Counted from the first letter of the stretch, positions 53,508-63,395 are shown. The stretch is DNA of 64,000 nt from Pseudomonas sp. CBZ-4 (GCF_000346755.1 NZ_ANNV01000164.1:62001-126000), one strand, 5' to 3'. A program made the numbers and translations. The notes: generated by a model not told the origin, from the letters alone.

Positions 53508-53534
53508 CCAAGGAGCAGCCACGCTGCTCCCTGG
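53508..53534 (+). terminator. Hairpin after copy B
   Basis: GGAGCAGC (53512-53519), loop CAC, GCTGCTCC (53523-53530), extended by CCA and TGG. Only a short T run follows, so a moderate terminator. The remaining gap to the autotransporter (to 53738) shows nothing further recognisable. Confidence 0.6.
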
Positions 53535-53738
53535 TTTCGTGGTGTGACAGGCGAAGTCGAATCAATATCCTCACTCACACGTTCTCCATCGACTATTAGC
53601 ACTAGTGCTTAAGATTAATCCTACATAAACAGGGAACGACTCTGGGTAACTTGGCGCCGCTTGATTGGCAAGGTCCCACGCTCTTCGGTACCGGCCAATT
53701 TCTTCCTTCAAGGAATGCCAAACCCAGAGGTTCGTCCA

Positions 53739-56003
53739 ATGTCGTCAATTTTCAATTTTAAACTCAGCCCTTTAAGTGTTGCCTTGAAGGCAAACGCAGT
53801 CTCTTTGCTGGTCCTTATGGCGGGTGTTGCTGAAGCCCGTGTGGTAACCGGCCCAAATGAAACGGTTCGCCCTGGCCCTCCGCCAGACAGCTTCGAACTG
53901 CGGTCTGGCTCCGGCCTGACGGTAGAAGGGGCAACCACCAAGCAAATTCGCGCGCAGTCTGCGACGTTGACGGTTACCGCGGGCAGCAAGACTCAAGACA
54001 TCACTGCATTCGATTCAAACGTAAGTCTCAGTGGCGCCGAGGTTACCGCGCGCGCCACGCAGCCCGCAGCGGTCTTCATGAGTGGCGGTACGCTTTCCAT
54101 ACAAAACAGCACGCTCACTCACAGTAATGGCATCGGCTTGGTTGTTTCCCGCGGAGTCGGCGTTGATGAAGGCGCAACCGCCTCCGTATTCAATAGCCTT
54201 ATCAAAGGCACTACGCGTGGCGCCAGTGTCAGTGGCAACAGCACGCTGGAACTCAACGGAGCCGAACTTGAAGGCACTGCTGTCAATGGCGTTGGCTTGT
54301 ATCTGTTTGGCCAGGCCGTCGCGAACAATAGCCTGATCACAGGCGGTCAGAATGGCGTGCGGATGGATATGGACCGCAGCACCGATGTGCCCAATACGCT
54401 GGTACTCAATGGTTCGCATGTAGAGGGCAAAACCGGTGCTGCCATCCTGGTCGAAAGTTCAAAGGCCGGCGAGCTGGTTGATGCCGATATTCAGATTCGC
54501 AACGGTTCGACCCTCAAGGGCGGTAACGGCAATATCCTTGAAGTCACCGGCGGCTCCTCGGCCAACATGAACGTCGACCGGAGTTTCCTGGAGGGCGACA
54601 TTGTCGCCGAAGAGGGCAGCACCGCCAAAGTACAACTTAACAACGGCTCCTGGCTGACTGGCCAGTTGAAAAACGTCGCCGAGTTGAGCGTTAACGAGGC
54701 ATCCAACTGGGTATTGGTGGGCGACAGCAATGTCGAAGCCTTGAAGATGGGCGGTGGTGCCGTGCATTTTGGTGGTGCAGACGAGTTCTACCAACTGGAC
54801 GTGAAGAGCCTGGAAGGCGAAGGCACCTTCGTCATGCACACCGACTTCTCCACGCACCAGACCGACTTCCTCAACGTGGAAGGCAAGGCCGAGGGCAATC
54901 ACAGCCTGCTGTTGGCTGCCACCGGCTCGGAGCTGGCCCGTGGCGAACCGATCAAGGTGGTTCACACCGAAGGCGGCGACGCGCACTTCTCCCTGCTGGG
55001 CGACACCGTGGACATCGGCGCCTTTGCCTACGGCTTGCAGAAGGACGGCACCGACTGGCTGCTCGACCCGACGCGCCGTGGTGCCAGCACCAGCGCCCGT
55101 TCGGTACTGGCGTTGTTCAACAGCGCGCCGACCGTGTTGTACGGTGAGTCGTCCATCCTGCGTACTCGCATGGGTGAACTGCGCTTCAGCGAACACAAGG
55201 ACAACGGCCTGTGGATGCGCAGCTACGGCAACAAGTATGAAGTGGCCGCCAACAAGAACGGCGCCGGTTATGCACAAACCCAGAAGGGCTTCACCATCGG
55301 TGCCGATGCGCCGTTGTCCGGCGGTGACGGGCAGTGGATGGCGGGTGTGATGGCCGGTCACAGCACCTCGGACCTGGACCTGAACCGTGGCAGCAAAGCC
55401 GACGTCAAGAGCTACTACCTGGGTGCCTACGCCACCTGGTTGGATGATGAAAGCGGTCTGTACTTCGATGGTGTCGCCAAGCTCAACCGCTTGCACAACA
55501 ACGTCGACGTGACCATGAGCGATGGCAAGAAAGCCAAAGGCAACTATGCGCAGAACGCTGTCGGTGCCTCGGTTGAAGTGGGTCGTCATATCAAGCTGGA
55601 TGACGGCTTCTTTGTCGAACCGTACTCGCAGCTGTCGGCGACCATCATCCAGGCCCAGAGCTACGACCTGGACAACGGTCTGCACGCCAAGGGTGACCGT
55701 TCGGCGTCGGTTGTCGGCAAAGTGGGCGTGACGGTGGGCAAGGACATCCAGCTGGACAGCGGCGGCGTGTTGCAGCCGTACCTGCGCACTGCGGTTGCCC
55801 ATGAGTTCAACCACAGCAACCAGGTCAAGATCAACGATCAGACCTTCAACAACGACGTGTTTGGTTCGCGTGTCGAACTGGCCGCCGGTGTCGCCATGTC
55901 GGTATCGAAGAACGTCAAGCTGCATGCCGACGTCGAAACCAGCAAAGGCAAGCAGATCGACCAGCCGTGGGGTGTCAACTTCGGCGTGCGCTACGATTTC
56001 TAA
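53739..56003 (+). CDS. Pertactin-type autotransporter
   Basis: 754-aa type V secretion protein. A signal peptide with an extended n-region ends near 'GVAEA'. The passenger (about 35-480) is a beta-helix with repeats such as 'LELNGAELEGTAVNGVGLYL' and 'LVLNGSHVEGKTGAAILV'. The C-terminal barrel (about 490-754; 'GLWMRSYGNKYEV', 'GFTIGADAPL') ends in Tyr-Asp-Phe. No protease triad, lipase motif or RGD was seen, so an adhesin-like or unknown role. MSSIFNF at 53739 was chosen for its AGAGG site. Confidence 0.9.
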   Translation: MSSIFNFKLSPLSVALKANAVSLLVLMAGVAEARVVTGPNETVRPGPPPDSFELRSGSGLTVEGATTKQIRAQSATLTVTAGSKTQDITAFDSNVSLSGAEVTARATQPAAVFMSGGTLSIQNSTLTHSNGIGLVVSRGVGVDEGATASVFNSLIKGTTRGASVSGNSTLELNGAELEGTAVNGVGLYLFGQAVANNSLITGGQNGVRMDMDRSTDVPNTLVLNGSHVEGKTGAAILVESSKAGELVDADIQIRNGSTLKGGNGNILEVTGGSSANMNVDRSFLEGDIVAEEGSTAKVQLNNGSWLTGQLKNVAELSVNEASNWVLVGDSNVEALKMGGGAVHFGGADEFYQLDVKSLEGEGTFVMHTDFSTHQTDFLNVEGKAEGNHSLLLAATGSELARGEPIKVVHTEGGDAHFSLLGDTVDIGAFAYGLQKDGTDWLLDPTRRGASTSARSVLALFNSAPTVLYGESSILRTRMGELRFSEHKDNGLWMRSYGNKYEVAANKNGAGYAQTQKGFTIGADAPLSGGDGQWMAGVMAGHSTSDLDLNRGSKADVKSYYLGAYATWLDDESGLYFDGVAKLNRLHNNVDVTMSDGKKAKGNYAQNAVGASVEVGRHIKLDDGFFVEPYSQLSATIIQAQSYDLDNGLHAKGDRSASVVGKVGVTVGKDIQLDSGGVLQPYLRTAVAHEFNHSNQVKINDQTFNNDVFGSRVELAAGVAMSVSKNVKLHADVETSKGKQIDQPWGVNFGVRYDF

Positions 56004-56020
56004 GAAGCGCGGTCATTTGA

Positions 56021-56049
56021 AAGGGGAAGCTTCGGCTTGCCCTTTTTTT
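56021..56049 (+). terminator. Terminator of the autotransporter gene
   Basis: AAGGGGAAGC, loop TTCG, GCTTGCCCTT followed by TTTTT: a short stem with a UUCG tetraloop and U tract, 18 bases after the stop. Confidence 0.88.
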
Positions 56050-56052
56050 GTT

Positions 56053-56694
56053 TCAGCCGAACAACCCGGCGGCGATATTGATCGAGAACCCCAGAATCGC
56101 TGTATTGAACAGAAACCCGATCAACGACTGCCCCAACACCACCTTGCGCATGCCCCGCGTGGCCACACCCACATCCGAAGTCTGCACCGCCACGCCGATG
56201 GTGAACGAGAAGTACAGGAAGTCCCAGTAATTGGGCGTCGTCAGGCCCTCGGCAAAACGCAGCGCCGGTTCCTTGCCGCCCCAGGTGTAATAAAGGCGCG
56301 CGTAGTGCACGCTGAAAATCACCCCGATCAGCAACCACGAACCGATCACCGTCAACCCGGTAAAACCGTAGTGCAGCAGGCGCGCGGTGGTGGGCAGGTC
56401 CTTGCTGCCGACCAGTTCGAAGGTGATCGTCGCCAGGCTGGCGATGGCCGCGATGCACACCATGAACAGCACCAGCCCGGCGTTTTCATCTTCGATTTCG
56501 GCGATGCGTTTGACGTCGGGGGCCTTGGCGCGGATGGTCAGCCACAGCATCAGTACCAGGTAGGTCCAGACCCCGGCGTTCCAGCCGATGAGGGTTTTGC
56601 TGATGAGACCGTCGGCGGGTGCCAGGATGCCGACAGCAAGGCCCAGCACGGCGGCGGTGGAAAGGCGTGGATGCGTGCGGACGAGAAAGGGCAT
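56053..56694 (-). CDS. DUF1345 membrane protein
   Basis: 213-aa inner-membrane protein with about five to six hydrophobic segments; 'TTPNYWDFLYFSFTIGVAVQTSDV' is the DUF1345 signature. It converges on the autotransporter terminator. Function unknown. Confidence 0.85.
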   Translation of the reverse strand: MPFLVRTHPRLSTAAVLGLAVGILAPADGLISKTLIGWNAGVWTYLVLMLWLTIRAKAPDVKRIAEIEDENAGLVLFMVCIAAIASLATITFELVGSKDLPTTARLLHYGFTGLTVIGSWLLIGVIFSVHYARLYYTWGGKEPALRFAEGLTTPNYWDFLYFSFTIGVAVQTSDVGVATRGMRKVVLGQSLIGFLFNTAILGFSINIAAGLFG

Positions 56695-56740
56695 GAGGGC
56701 TCACAAATAACCGTGTGTGAGCAGACTGTACCCGATCCCT

Positions 56741-56841
56741 GTGGGAGCTGGCTTGCCTGCGATAGCATCGACTCGCTATCCCAGATGTACCGAGTCGCCT
56801 GCATCGCAGGCAAGCCAGCTCCCACACAAGCCAGCTCCCAC
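56741..56841. repeat. REPIN with an extra half-arm
   Basis: A complete pair (56741-56825) followed directly by a second right-arm end (AAGCCAGCTCCCAC, 56828-56841), so the outer right arm is partly duplicated. It is placed between the DUF1345 gene start and the RND gene end. Confidence 0.88.
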
Positions 56842-56844
56842 AGG

Positions 56845-59800
56845 TTATCGGGTGTTCTTCCTGACCAGTTTCATGACCACCACGAAAAACACCGGCACAA
56901 ACACCACCGCCAGCGTCGCGGTGATCATCCCGCCAATCACCCCCGTACCAATCCCCTGCTGGCTCGCCGAGCTGGCCCCGGTGGCAATCGCCAACGGCAC
57001 CACGCCAAGGATGAACGCCAGCGAGGTCATGATGATCGGCCGCAAGCGCAGGCGTGCCGCTTTCAATGTGGCGCTGATCAGGTCTTCACCCTGGTCATAC
57101 AGGTCCTTGGCAAACTCGATGATCAGGATCGCGTTCTTCGCCGACAGGCCAATGATGGTGATCAAGCCCACCTTGAAGAACACATCGTTGGGCATGCCGC
57201 GCAAGCTCACCGCCAACACCGCGCCGAGCACGCCCAGGGGCACCACCAGTAACACCGAGGTCGGGATCGACCAGCTTTCATACAACGCGGCCAGGCAGAG
57301 GAACACGATCAGCAACGACAGGCCCAACAGCAGCGGCGCCTGGGCACCGGACAAACGTTCCTGCAACGACAGCCCGGTCCATTCCTGGCCCAAACCCGCT
57401 GGCAACTGGTTGACCAGGCGCTGGATTTCATCCATCGCCTCGCCGGTGCTGTGGCCCGGTGCCGCTTCGCCGCTGATGGCGATGGCCGGGTAGCCGTTGT
57501 AGCGCGTCAACTGCGCCGGGCCCTGGGTCCACTTGGCTTCGACAAACGCCGACAGCGGCACCATCTTCCCGGCGTTGTTGCGCACATGGATCTTCATCAG
57601 ATCGGCCACCTGGCTGCGCTGGTCGCCTTCTGCCTGCACCACCACCCGCTGCATGCGGCCCTGGTTGGGGAAGTCGTTGATATAGGCCGAACCAATCGCC
57701 GAGGACAGCACGTTGCCCACATCCGCGAAGGACACCCCCAGTGCGTTGGCCTGTTTGCGGTCCACCTCCAACTGCACCTGCGGCGCTTCGGCCAGGGCGC
57801 TTTCGCGCACGTTGGCGAGGATCGGGCTCTTTTCCGCCGCCGCGAGCAACTCGGTACGCGCCGCCATCAGTGCGGCATGGCCGACGCCGCCACGGTCCTG
57901 CAAGCGGAACTCAAAGCCGCTGGAGGTGCCCAGGCCGTCGACCGGCGGCGGCAGGATGGCGTAGGCAATCGCATCCTTGAGCTCGCTGAACGCGGCGTTG
58001 GCGCGGTCGGCAATCGCCATCGCCGAATCCGCGCTGCCACGCGCCGACCAATCCTTGAGCGTGGTAAACGCCAGCGCGGCGTTCTGCCCCGAACCGGAGA
58101 AGCTGAAGCCCATGATCATGGTGGTGTCGCCCACCCCCGGCTCGCCGGCGTTGTGCGCTTCGATCTGCTCGGCCACCTGCACCGTGCGGTTCTTGCTGGC
58201 GCCGGGCGGCAGCTGGATGTCGGTGATGGTGTAGCCCTGGTCTTCCACCGGCAGGAACGAGGAGGGCAGGCGCGTGAACATCCAGCCCAGGCCCACCAGC
58301 AGCACCAGGTAAATCAGCAGGTAACGGCCGCTGCGCTTGAGGGCGTAGGCCACCCAGCCTTCATAACGGTCGGTGAGCTGCTCGAAACGCCGGTTGAACC
58401 AGCCGAAGAAGCCGCCCTTGGCATGGTGCTCGCCCTTGGCAATCGGCTTGAGCAAGGTGGCGCACAGCGCTGGAGTCAAGGTCAGGGCCAGGAACGCCGA
58501 GAACAGGATCGAAGTGGCCATCGACAGCGAGAACTGCTGGTAGATCACCCCCACGGAGCCGGCCATGAACGCCATCGGCAGGAACACCGCCACCAGCACC
58601 AGGGTGATGCCGACGATGGCGCCAGTGATCTGGCCCATGGCCTTGCGCGTGGCTTCCTTGGGCGACAGGCCCTCGGTGACCATGATGCGCTCGACGTTCT
58701 CCACCACCACAATCGCGTCGTCCACCAGGATGCCGATGGCCAGCACCATGCCAAACATGGTCAGCACGTTGATCGAGAAGCCCAGCAACAGCATGGTGGC
58801 AAAGGTGCCCATCAGCGCGATCGGCACCACCAGCGTCGGGATCAGCGTGTAGCGCACGTTCTGCAGGAACAGGAACATCACCGCAAACACCAGCGCCATG
58901 GCCTCCAGCAAGGTGTAGACCACCTTGGTGATCGAGACCTTGACGAAGGGCGAGGTGTCGTACGGAATCTTGTAGTCCACGTTCGCCGGGAAGTAGCGCG
59001 ACAGCTCGTCCATCTTCGCCCGCACCAGGGTCGCGGTGTTCAGCGCGTTGGCGCCGGGCGCCAACTGCACGCTGACGGCGGTGGACGGCTTGCCATTCAG
59101 GCGCGTGGAGAACTGGTATTCCTGGCTGCCGATTTCCACCCGCGCCACATCGCCGACGCGCACGGTGGAGCCGTCCGGGTTGGCCTTGAGCACGATGTCG
59201 GCGAATTCCGCCGGCGTCGACAGCTGGCCTTTGACCAGGATCGCCGCCGTGATTTCCTGGGTTTTGGTGCCCGGCAAATCACCGATGCTGCCGGCCGAGA
59301 CCTGGGCGTTCTGCGCACTGATCGCCGCGTTCACATCGGCGGGCGTGAGGTTGAAGCCGATCAGCTTCTGCGGGTCGATCCAGATGCGCATCGCGCGCTC
59401 GGCGCCATACAGCTGCGCCTTGCCCACACCGTCCAGGCGCTTGAGCTCGTTCATCACGTTGCGCGCCAGGTAGTCGCTGAGCGCGACGTCATCCAGCTTG
59501 CCGTCGTTGGACGTCAGCGTGACCAGCAACAGGAAGCCGGCGGAGACCTTCTCCACCTGCAAACCTTGCTGGGTCACCGCCTGCGGCAGGCGTGGCTCGA
59601 CGGCCTTGAGGCGGTTCTGCACGTCCACCTGGGCCATCTCCGGGTCGGTGCCCGGCTGGAAGGTGGCGGTGATGGTGGCCGAACCGAGGCTGCTCTGGGA
59701 CTCGAAATACAGCAGGTGGTCGGCACCGTTGAGCTCCTGCTCGATCAGGCTGACCACGCTTTCATCCAGGGTCTGCGCCGACGCGCCAGGGTACACCGCA

Positions 59801-59937
59801 TAGATTTCGACTTTCGGCGGTGCGACGTTGGGGTACTGCGCCACCGGCAACTGCGGGATGGCCAGCAGGCCGGCCAACAGGATAAACAGGGCCACCACCC
59901 AGGCGAAGATCGGGCGGTCGATAAAGAACTGCGGCAT
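56845..59937 (-). CDS. RND efflux transporter, inner-membrane subunit (HAE1 family)
   Basis: 1030-aa proton-driven drug exporter of the AcrB/MexB/MexY class: 12 membrane segments, two large periplasmic loops, and 'GILVDDAIVVVENVER' in TM4 with the proton-relay Asp pair. It starts MPQFFIDRPIFAW, the family's usual N-terminus. It follows the adaptor gene by six bases. No outer-membrane channel gene follows, so it must share one such as OprM. Confidence 0.94.
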   Translation of the reverse strand: MPQFFIDRPIFAWVVALFILLAGLLAIPQLPVAQYPNVAPPKVEIYAVYPGASAQTLDESVVSLIEQELNGADHLLYFESQSSLGSATITATFQPGTDPEMAQVDVQNRLKAVEPRLPQAVTQQGLQVEKVSAGFLLLVTLTSNDGKLDDVALSDYLARNVMNELKRLDGVGKAQLYGAERAMRIWIDPQKLIGFNLTPADVNAAISAQNAQVSAGSIGDLPGTKTQEITAAILVKGQLSTPAEFADIVLKANPDGSTVRVGDVARVEIGSQEYQFSTRLNGKPSTAVSVQLAPGANALNTATLVRAKMDELSRYFPANVDYKIPYDTSPFVKVSITKVVYTLLEAMALVFAVMFLFLQNVRYTLIPTLVVPIALMGTFATMLLLGFSINVLTMFGMVLAIGILVDDAIVVVENVERIMVTEGLSPKEATRKAMGQITGAIVGITLVLVAVFLPMAFMAGSVGVIYQQFSLSMATSILFSAFLALTLTPALCATLLKPIAKGEHHAKGGFFGWFNRRFEQLTDRYEGWVAYALKRSGRYLLIYLVLLVGLGWMFTRLPSSFLPVEDQGYTITDIQLPPGASKNRTVQVAEQIEAHNAGEPGVGDTTMIMGFSFSGSGQNAALAFTTLKDWSARGSADSAMAIADRANAAFSELKDAIAYAILPPPVDGLGTSSGFEFRLQDRGGVGHAALMAARTELLAAAEKSPILANVRESALAEAPQVQLEVDRKQANALGVSFADVGNVLSSAIGSAYINDFPNQGRMQRVVVQAEGDQRSQVADLMKIHVRNNAGKMVPLSAFVEAKWTQGPAQLTRYNGYPAIAISGEAAPGHSTGEAMDEIQRLVNQLPAGLGQEWTGLSLQERLSGAQAPLLLGLSLLIVFLCLAALYESWSIPTSVLLVVPLGVLGAVLAVSLRGMPNDVFFKVGLITIIGLSAKNAILIIEFAKDLYDQGEDLISATLKAARLRLRPIIMTSLAFILGVVPLAIATGASSASQQGIGTGVIGGMITATLAVVFVPVFFVVVMKLVRKNTR

Positions 59938-59943
59938 GTCGGA

Positions 59944-61098
59944 TTATTCCTTTGCGAGCTGGCCGGAGGTGGGGCTGTTGTCCACCTCGACTTTTTCCCC
60001 GGGGCGGGCGTGTTGCAGGCCTTCGACGATGATGCGGTCGCCGGGCTTGAGGCCGTGGCTGACCACCCAGCGGTCGTCGATCACCGCGCCCAATTCCACC
60101 GGTTGCTGGCTGACGGTCTGCTCGGCGTCCAGCAGCAACACCATCGGGATACCCGCGCTGTCACGGGTAATGGCGCGTTGCGGCACGCTGATGCCTTGCC
60201 TGTCGACGGCCTGTTCCAGGCGCACCCGCACAAAACTGCCGGGCAGCAGGTCGAGGTCCGGGTTGGGGAACTCGCTGCGCAGGATGATCTGCCCGGTGCC
60301 CGGGTCGACGCTGATCTCGGCGAACAGCAACTTGCCCGGCAGCGGGTAGAGGCTGCCGTCGTCCTCGATCAGCGTGGCCTTGGCCTGGTCCTGGCCGACC
60401 TGCTTCAAGCTGCCGGCGCGAAAGGCGCGGCGCAGGTCATTCAGCTCGCGGGTGGACTGGGTCAGGTCGGCGTGGATCGGGTCCAGTTGCTGGATGATCG
60501 CCAGCGGCGTCGCCTCGTTCTGGCCCACCAGCGCGCCTTCGGTCACCAGGGCACGGCCGATACGCCCGGAAATCGGCGCGGTCACGGTGGCGTAGCCCAG
60601 GTTCAATTTGGCGCGCTCCACGGCGGCCTTGTTGGCGGCGACTTCGGCGTTGGTCTGGCGCAGTGCTGCGCGGGCGTTGTCGTAGTCCTGGCCGCTGATG
60701 GCCTTGTCGGCCACCAGTTGGCTGTAGCGCTGCTCTTGCAGGCGCGCCTGGAACGCGTTGGCCTCGGCCTTGCTCAGGTTGGCCTGGGCACTGTCGAGGT
60801 CGGCCTTGAACGGCGCTGGGTCGATGCGAAACAGCACGTCGCCCTGTTTGACGTCATGGCCCTCCTTGAACACCCGCTGCATCACCACGCCCGCCACCCG
60901 TGCCCGCACTTCGGCGATGCGCGGCGCAGCGATCCGCCCGCTCAGCTCGCTGCTGATGGACAGCGGCTTGGCCTCAAGGGTTTCGATACGCACTTTGGCC
61001 AGGGGCATCTGCGGTGCCTCGGCGGCGGACTGATCACACGCGCTCAGGGCAAGGGTCAGGGCCAGCAGGCAAAACGGCGCAAACAGATTCTTCGACAT
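59944..61098 (-). CDS. RND efflux periplasmic adaptor (MFP)
   Basis: 384-aa lipoprotein (lipobox LSAC, Cys21). It has the membrane-fusion-protein order: beta-barrel/lipoyl strands ('SGRIAAPRIAEVRARVAGVV'), a hairpin coiled coil ('DSAQANLSKAEANAFQARL'), and the returning lipoyl part ('ATVTAPISGRIGRALV'). The start at 61098 was chosen for the signal peptide. It is divergent from the two-component regulator. Confidence 0.93.
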   Translation of the reverse strand: MSKNLFAPFCLLALTLALSACDQSAAEAPQMPLAKVRIETLEAKPLSISSELSGRIAAPRIAEVRARVAGVVMQRVFKEGHDVKQGDVLFRIDPAPFKADLDSAQANLSKAEANAFQARLQEQRYSQLVADKAISGQDYDNARAALRQTNAEVAANKAAVERAKLNLGYATVTAPISGRIGRALVTEGALVGQNEATPLAIIQQLDPIHADLTQSTRELNDLRRAFRAGSLKQVGQDQAKATLIEDDGSLYPLPGKLLFAEISVDPGTGQIILRSEFPNPDLDLLPGSFVRVRLEQAVDRQGISVPQRAITRDSAGIPMVLLLDAEQTVSQQPVELGAVIDDRWVVSHGLKPGDRIIVEGLQHARPGEKVEVDNSPTSGQLAKE

Positions 61099-61253
61099 GC
61101 TCTTATCCCAATAATGACCGGTGCATCCTAAGGCCAGTGGGGCCAGGGTGCTGTGAAGCTGTGTAGGTCGTCTGTGAAGAAATGTAAGGCAAAGCCCACG
61201 CTGGGCTGCGGGCGTATATCCTTGCACAATCCTGCAAACACCAAAGATCCAAT

Positions 61254-61340
61254 GTGGGAGCGGGCTTGCCCGCGATAGCGGTGGGTCAGCCTAGAATATT
61301 TCTGCTGATACACCGCTATCGCGGGCAAGCCCGCTCCCAC
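61254..61340. repeat. REPIN, second sequence class
   Basis: Arms read GTGGGAGCGGGCTTGCCCGCG, unlike the GCTGGCTTGCCTGC arms elsewhere in the window. It lies inside the divergent promoter region of the RND and two-component genes. Confidence 0.92.
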
Positions 61341-61373
61341 ATTGGATTTGTGTAAGACCCATAACTGTATTCG

Positions 61374-62090
61374 ATGGAAACACCTTACATGCCCAACATC
61401 CTCCTGGTGGAAGACGACGCCGCACTCTCCGAGCTGATTGCCAGCTACCTGGAGCGCAATGGCTACCACGTCAGCGTGCTCAGCCGTGGCGACCACGTAC
61501 GTGAACGCGCGCGCCTCAACCCGCCGGACCTGGTGATCCTCGACCTGATGCTGCCCGGCCTCGACGGCCTGCAAGTGTGCCGCCTGCTGCGCGCCGATTC
61601 GGCGGGCCTGCCGATCCTGATGCTCACTGCCCGCGACGACAGCCACGACCAGGTGCTCGGCCTGGAAATGGGCGCTGACGACTACGTGACCAAACCCTGC
61701 GAACCCCGCGTCTTGCTGGCGCGGGTGCGCACCTTGCTGCGGCGCAGCAGCCTGTCCGAACCGCAGGTGGCCAACGACCAGATCCTCATGGGCAACCTGT
61801 GCATCGACCTGTCGGAACGCACCGTGACCTGGCGCGAGCAGGTGGTGGAGCTGTCCAGCGGCGAATACAACCTGCTGGTGGTGCTGGCCCGGCACGCGGG
61901 CGAAGTGCTCAGCCGCGACCAGATCCTGCAACGCCTGCGCGGCATCGAGTTCAACGGCACCGACCGCTCGGTGGACGTGGCCATCTCCAAGCTGCGGCGC
62001 AAGTTCGACGACCACGCCGGCGAAGCGCGCAAGATCAAGACCGTGTGGGGCAAGGGCTACCTGTTCAGCCGTTCCGAGTGGGAATGCTGA
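61374..62090 (+). CDS. OmpR-family response regulator (ParR-like)
   Basis: 238-aa regulator: receiver domain with phospho-Asp57 ('LVILDLMLPG') and the Lys in 'VTKPCEPRVLL', then a winged-helix DNA-binding domain. The receiver strongly resembles P. aeruginosa ParR as I recall it. The ATG at 61374 is favoured by that likeness; MPNILLV at 61389 is the alternative. Divergent from the RND pair, so it may control the pump. Confidence 0.85.
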   Translation: METPYMPNILLVEDDAALSELIASYLERNGYHVSVLSRGDHVRERARLNPPDLVILDLMLPGLDGLQVCRLLRADSAGLPILMLTARDDSHDQVLGLEMGADDYVTKPCEPRVLLARVRTLLRRSSLSEPQVANDQILMGNLCIDLSERTVTWREQVVELSSGEYNLLVVLARHAGEVLSRDQILQRLRGIEFNGTDRSVDVAISKLRRKFDDHAGEARKIKTVWGKGYLFSRSEWEC

Positions 62091-62093
62091 CCG

Positions 62094-63395
62094 ATGTTTC
62101 GCGTACTCCTGCGGCTGTACCTGATCACCATCGTCACCTACAGCGCGGCGATCTTCCTGATTCCCAAGCTGGTGATCCAGCTCTTCGAACACCGCTACAT
62201 GGACTACAACGTCGAGCAGTCCCGCGGCATGCAGAAGCTCATCGTCAAGCAGTACCTGCGGGCGCCGGTGGAGCGTTGGTCGCAGTTGACCGAACAGCTG
62301 AGCGCCGACTTTGCGCCGCTCAAGGTGCAACTGTTGCTGCGCCAGGACGCCAGCTATACCCCCGCCGAGGCGCAACGGCTGGCCGAGGGCAAGCCGGTGA
62401 TCCGCCTGGGCGAGTGGGGCTGGATGGAAGACATCAGCTCGCCGATCAACGAACAGTTCGTGGTCAAGCTGACCATTCCGCCGGACCCGTTGGACATGAA
62501 CCTGCTGTACTGGTCGATGAACGTGCTGATCGGCGCCGCGCTGCTGGCCTGCCTTCTGGTCTGGTTGCGCCCCCATTGGCGAGACCTGGAACGCCTGAAA
62601 AGCACCGCCGCGCAATTGGGCCGGGGCAACCTGGCGGAGCGCACGCGCATCCCCCCCAGCTCCAACATCGGCAGCCTGGCGGCGGTGTTCGACACCATGG
62701 CCGATGATGTCGAACAGCTGCTCAACCAGCAGCGCGACCTGCTCAACGCCGTGTCCCATGAACTGCGCACGCCGCTCACGCGCCTGGATTTCGGCCTGGC
62801 CCTGGCGCTGTCCGACGACTTGCCCCAGGCCAGCCGCGAACGCCTGCAAGGCCTTGTTGCGCATATCCGCGAGCTGGATGAACTGGTGTTGGAACTGCTG
62901 TCCTACAGCCGCCTGCAAAACCCGGCGCAACTGCCTGAGCGGGTCGAAGTGGTGCTCGATGAGTTTATCGACAGCGTGCTGGGCAGCGTCGATGACGAGC
63001 TGGAAAACCCCGAGATCGTCATCGATGTGGCCCTCGACTGCGCCGTCGAGCGTTTCAACCTCGACCCGCGTCTTACTGCCCGCGTGTTGCAGAACCTGCT
63101 GCGCAACGCCACGCGTTACTGCGATAAACGCATTCAGGTGGGCGTCAGGGTCGGCCCCGACGGCTGCGAGATCTGGGTGGATGACGATGGCATCGGCATC
63201 CCGCTGGACCAGCGGGAGCGCATCTTCGAACCGTTCTACCGCCTCGACCGCAGTCGCGACCGCGCCACCGGTGGATTCGGCCTGGGGTTGGCGATCAGCC
63301 GGCGCGCCATGGAAGCCCAGGGCGGCACCTTGGTCGCCCAAGCCTCGCCCTTGGGCGGCGCGCGGTTTCGCGTGTGGTTGCCCAGCGTGGCCTGA
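62094..63395 (+). CDS. Sensor histidine kinase (ParS-like)
   Basis: 433-aa kinase with two membrane segments (about 7-27 and 140-160) flanking a periplasmic sensor, a HAMP region, the phospho-acceptor His222 in 'NAVSHELRTPLTRLDF', and an ATPase domain with 'NLLRNATRY', 'DDDGIGIP' and 'GFGLGLAIS'. It is three bases after the regulator. In P. aeruginosa the ParRS pair answers cationic peptides and raises mexXY. Confidence 0.88.
   Translation: MFRVLLRLYLITIVTYSAAIFLIPKLVIQLFEHRYMDYNVEQSRGMQKLIVKQYLRAPVERWSQLTEQLSADFAPLKVQLLLRQDASYTPAEAQRLAEGKPVIRLGEWGWMEDISSPINEQFVVKLTIPPDPLDMNLLYWSMNVLIGAALLACLLVWLRPHWRDLERLKSTAAQLGRGNLAERTRIPPSSNIGSLAAVFDTMADDVEQLLNQQRDLLNAVSHELRTPLTRLDFGLALALSDDLPQASRERLQGLVAHIRELDELVLELLSYSRLQNPAQLPERVEVVLDEFIDSVLGSVDDELENPEIVIDVALDCAVERFNLDPRLTARVLQNLLRNATRYCDKRIQVGVRVGPDGCEIWVDDDGIGIPLDQRERIFEPFYRLDRSRDRATGGFGLGLAISRRAMEAQGGTLVAQASPLGGARFRVWLPSVA

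Noticed and set aside
57451..61131. A 1226-codon open frame on the plus strand opposite the RND and adaptor genes
   Set aside because: His/Gln/Arg-rich low-complexity translation typical of the antisense of GC-rich genes; the minus-strand proteins have clear motifs.
61128..63341. A 737-codon frame opposite the two-component genes
   Set aside because: Same kind of antisense frame; it also reads through the REPIN.
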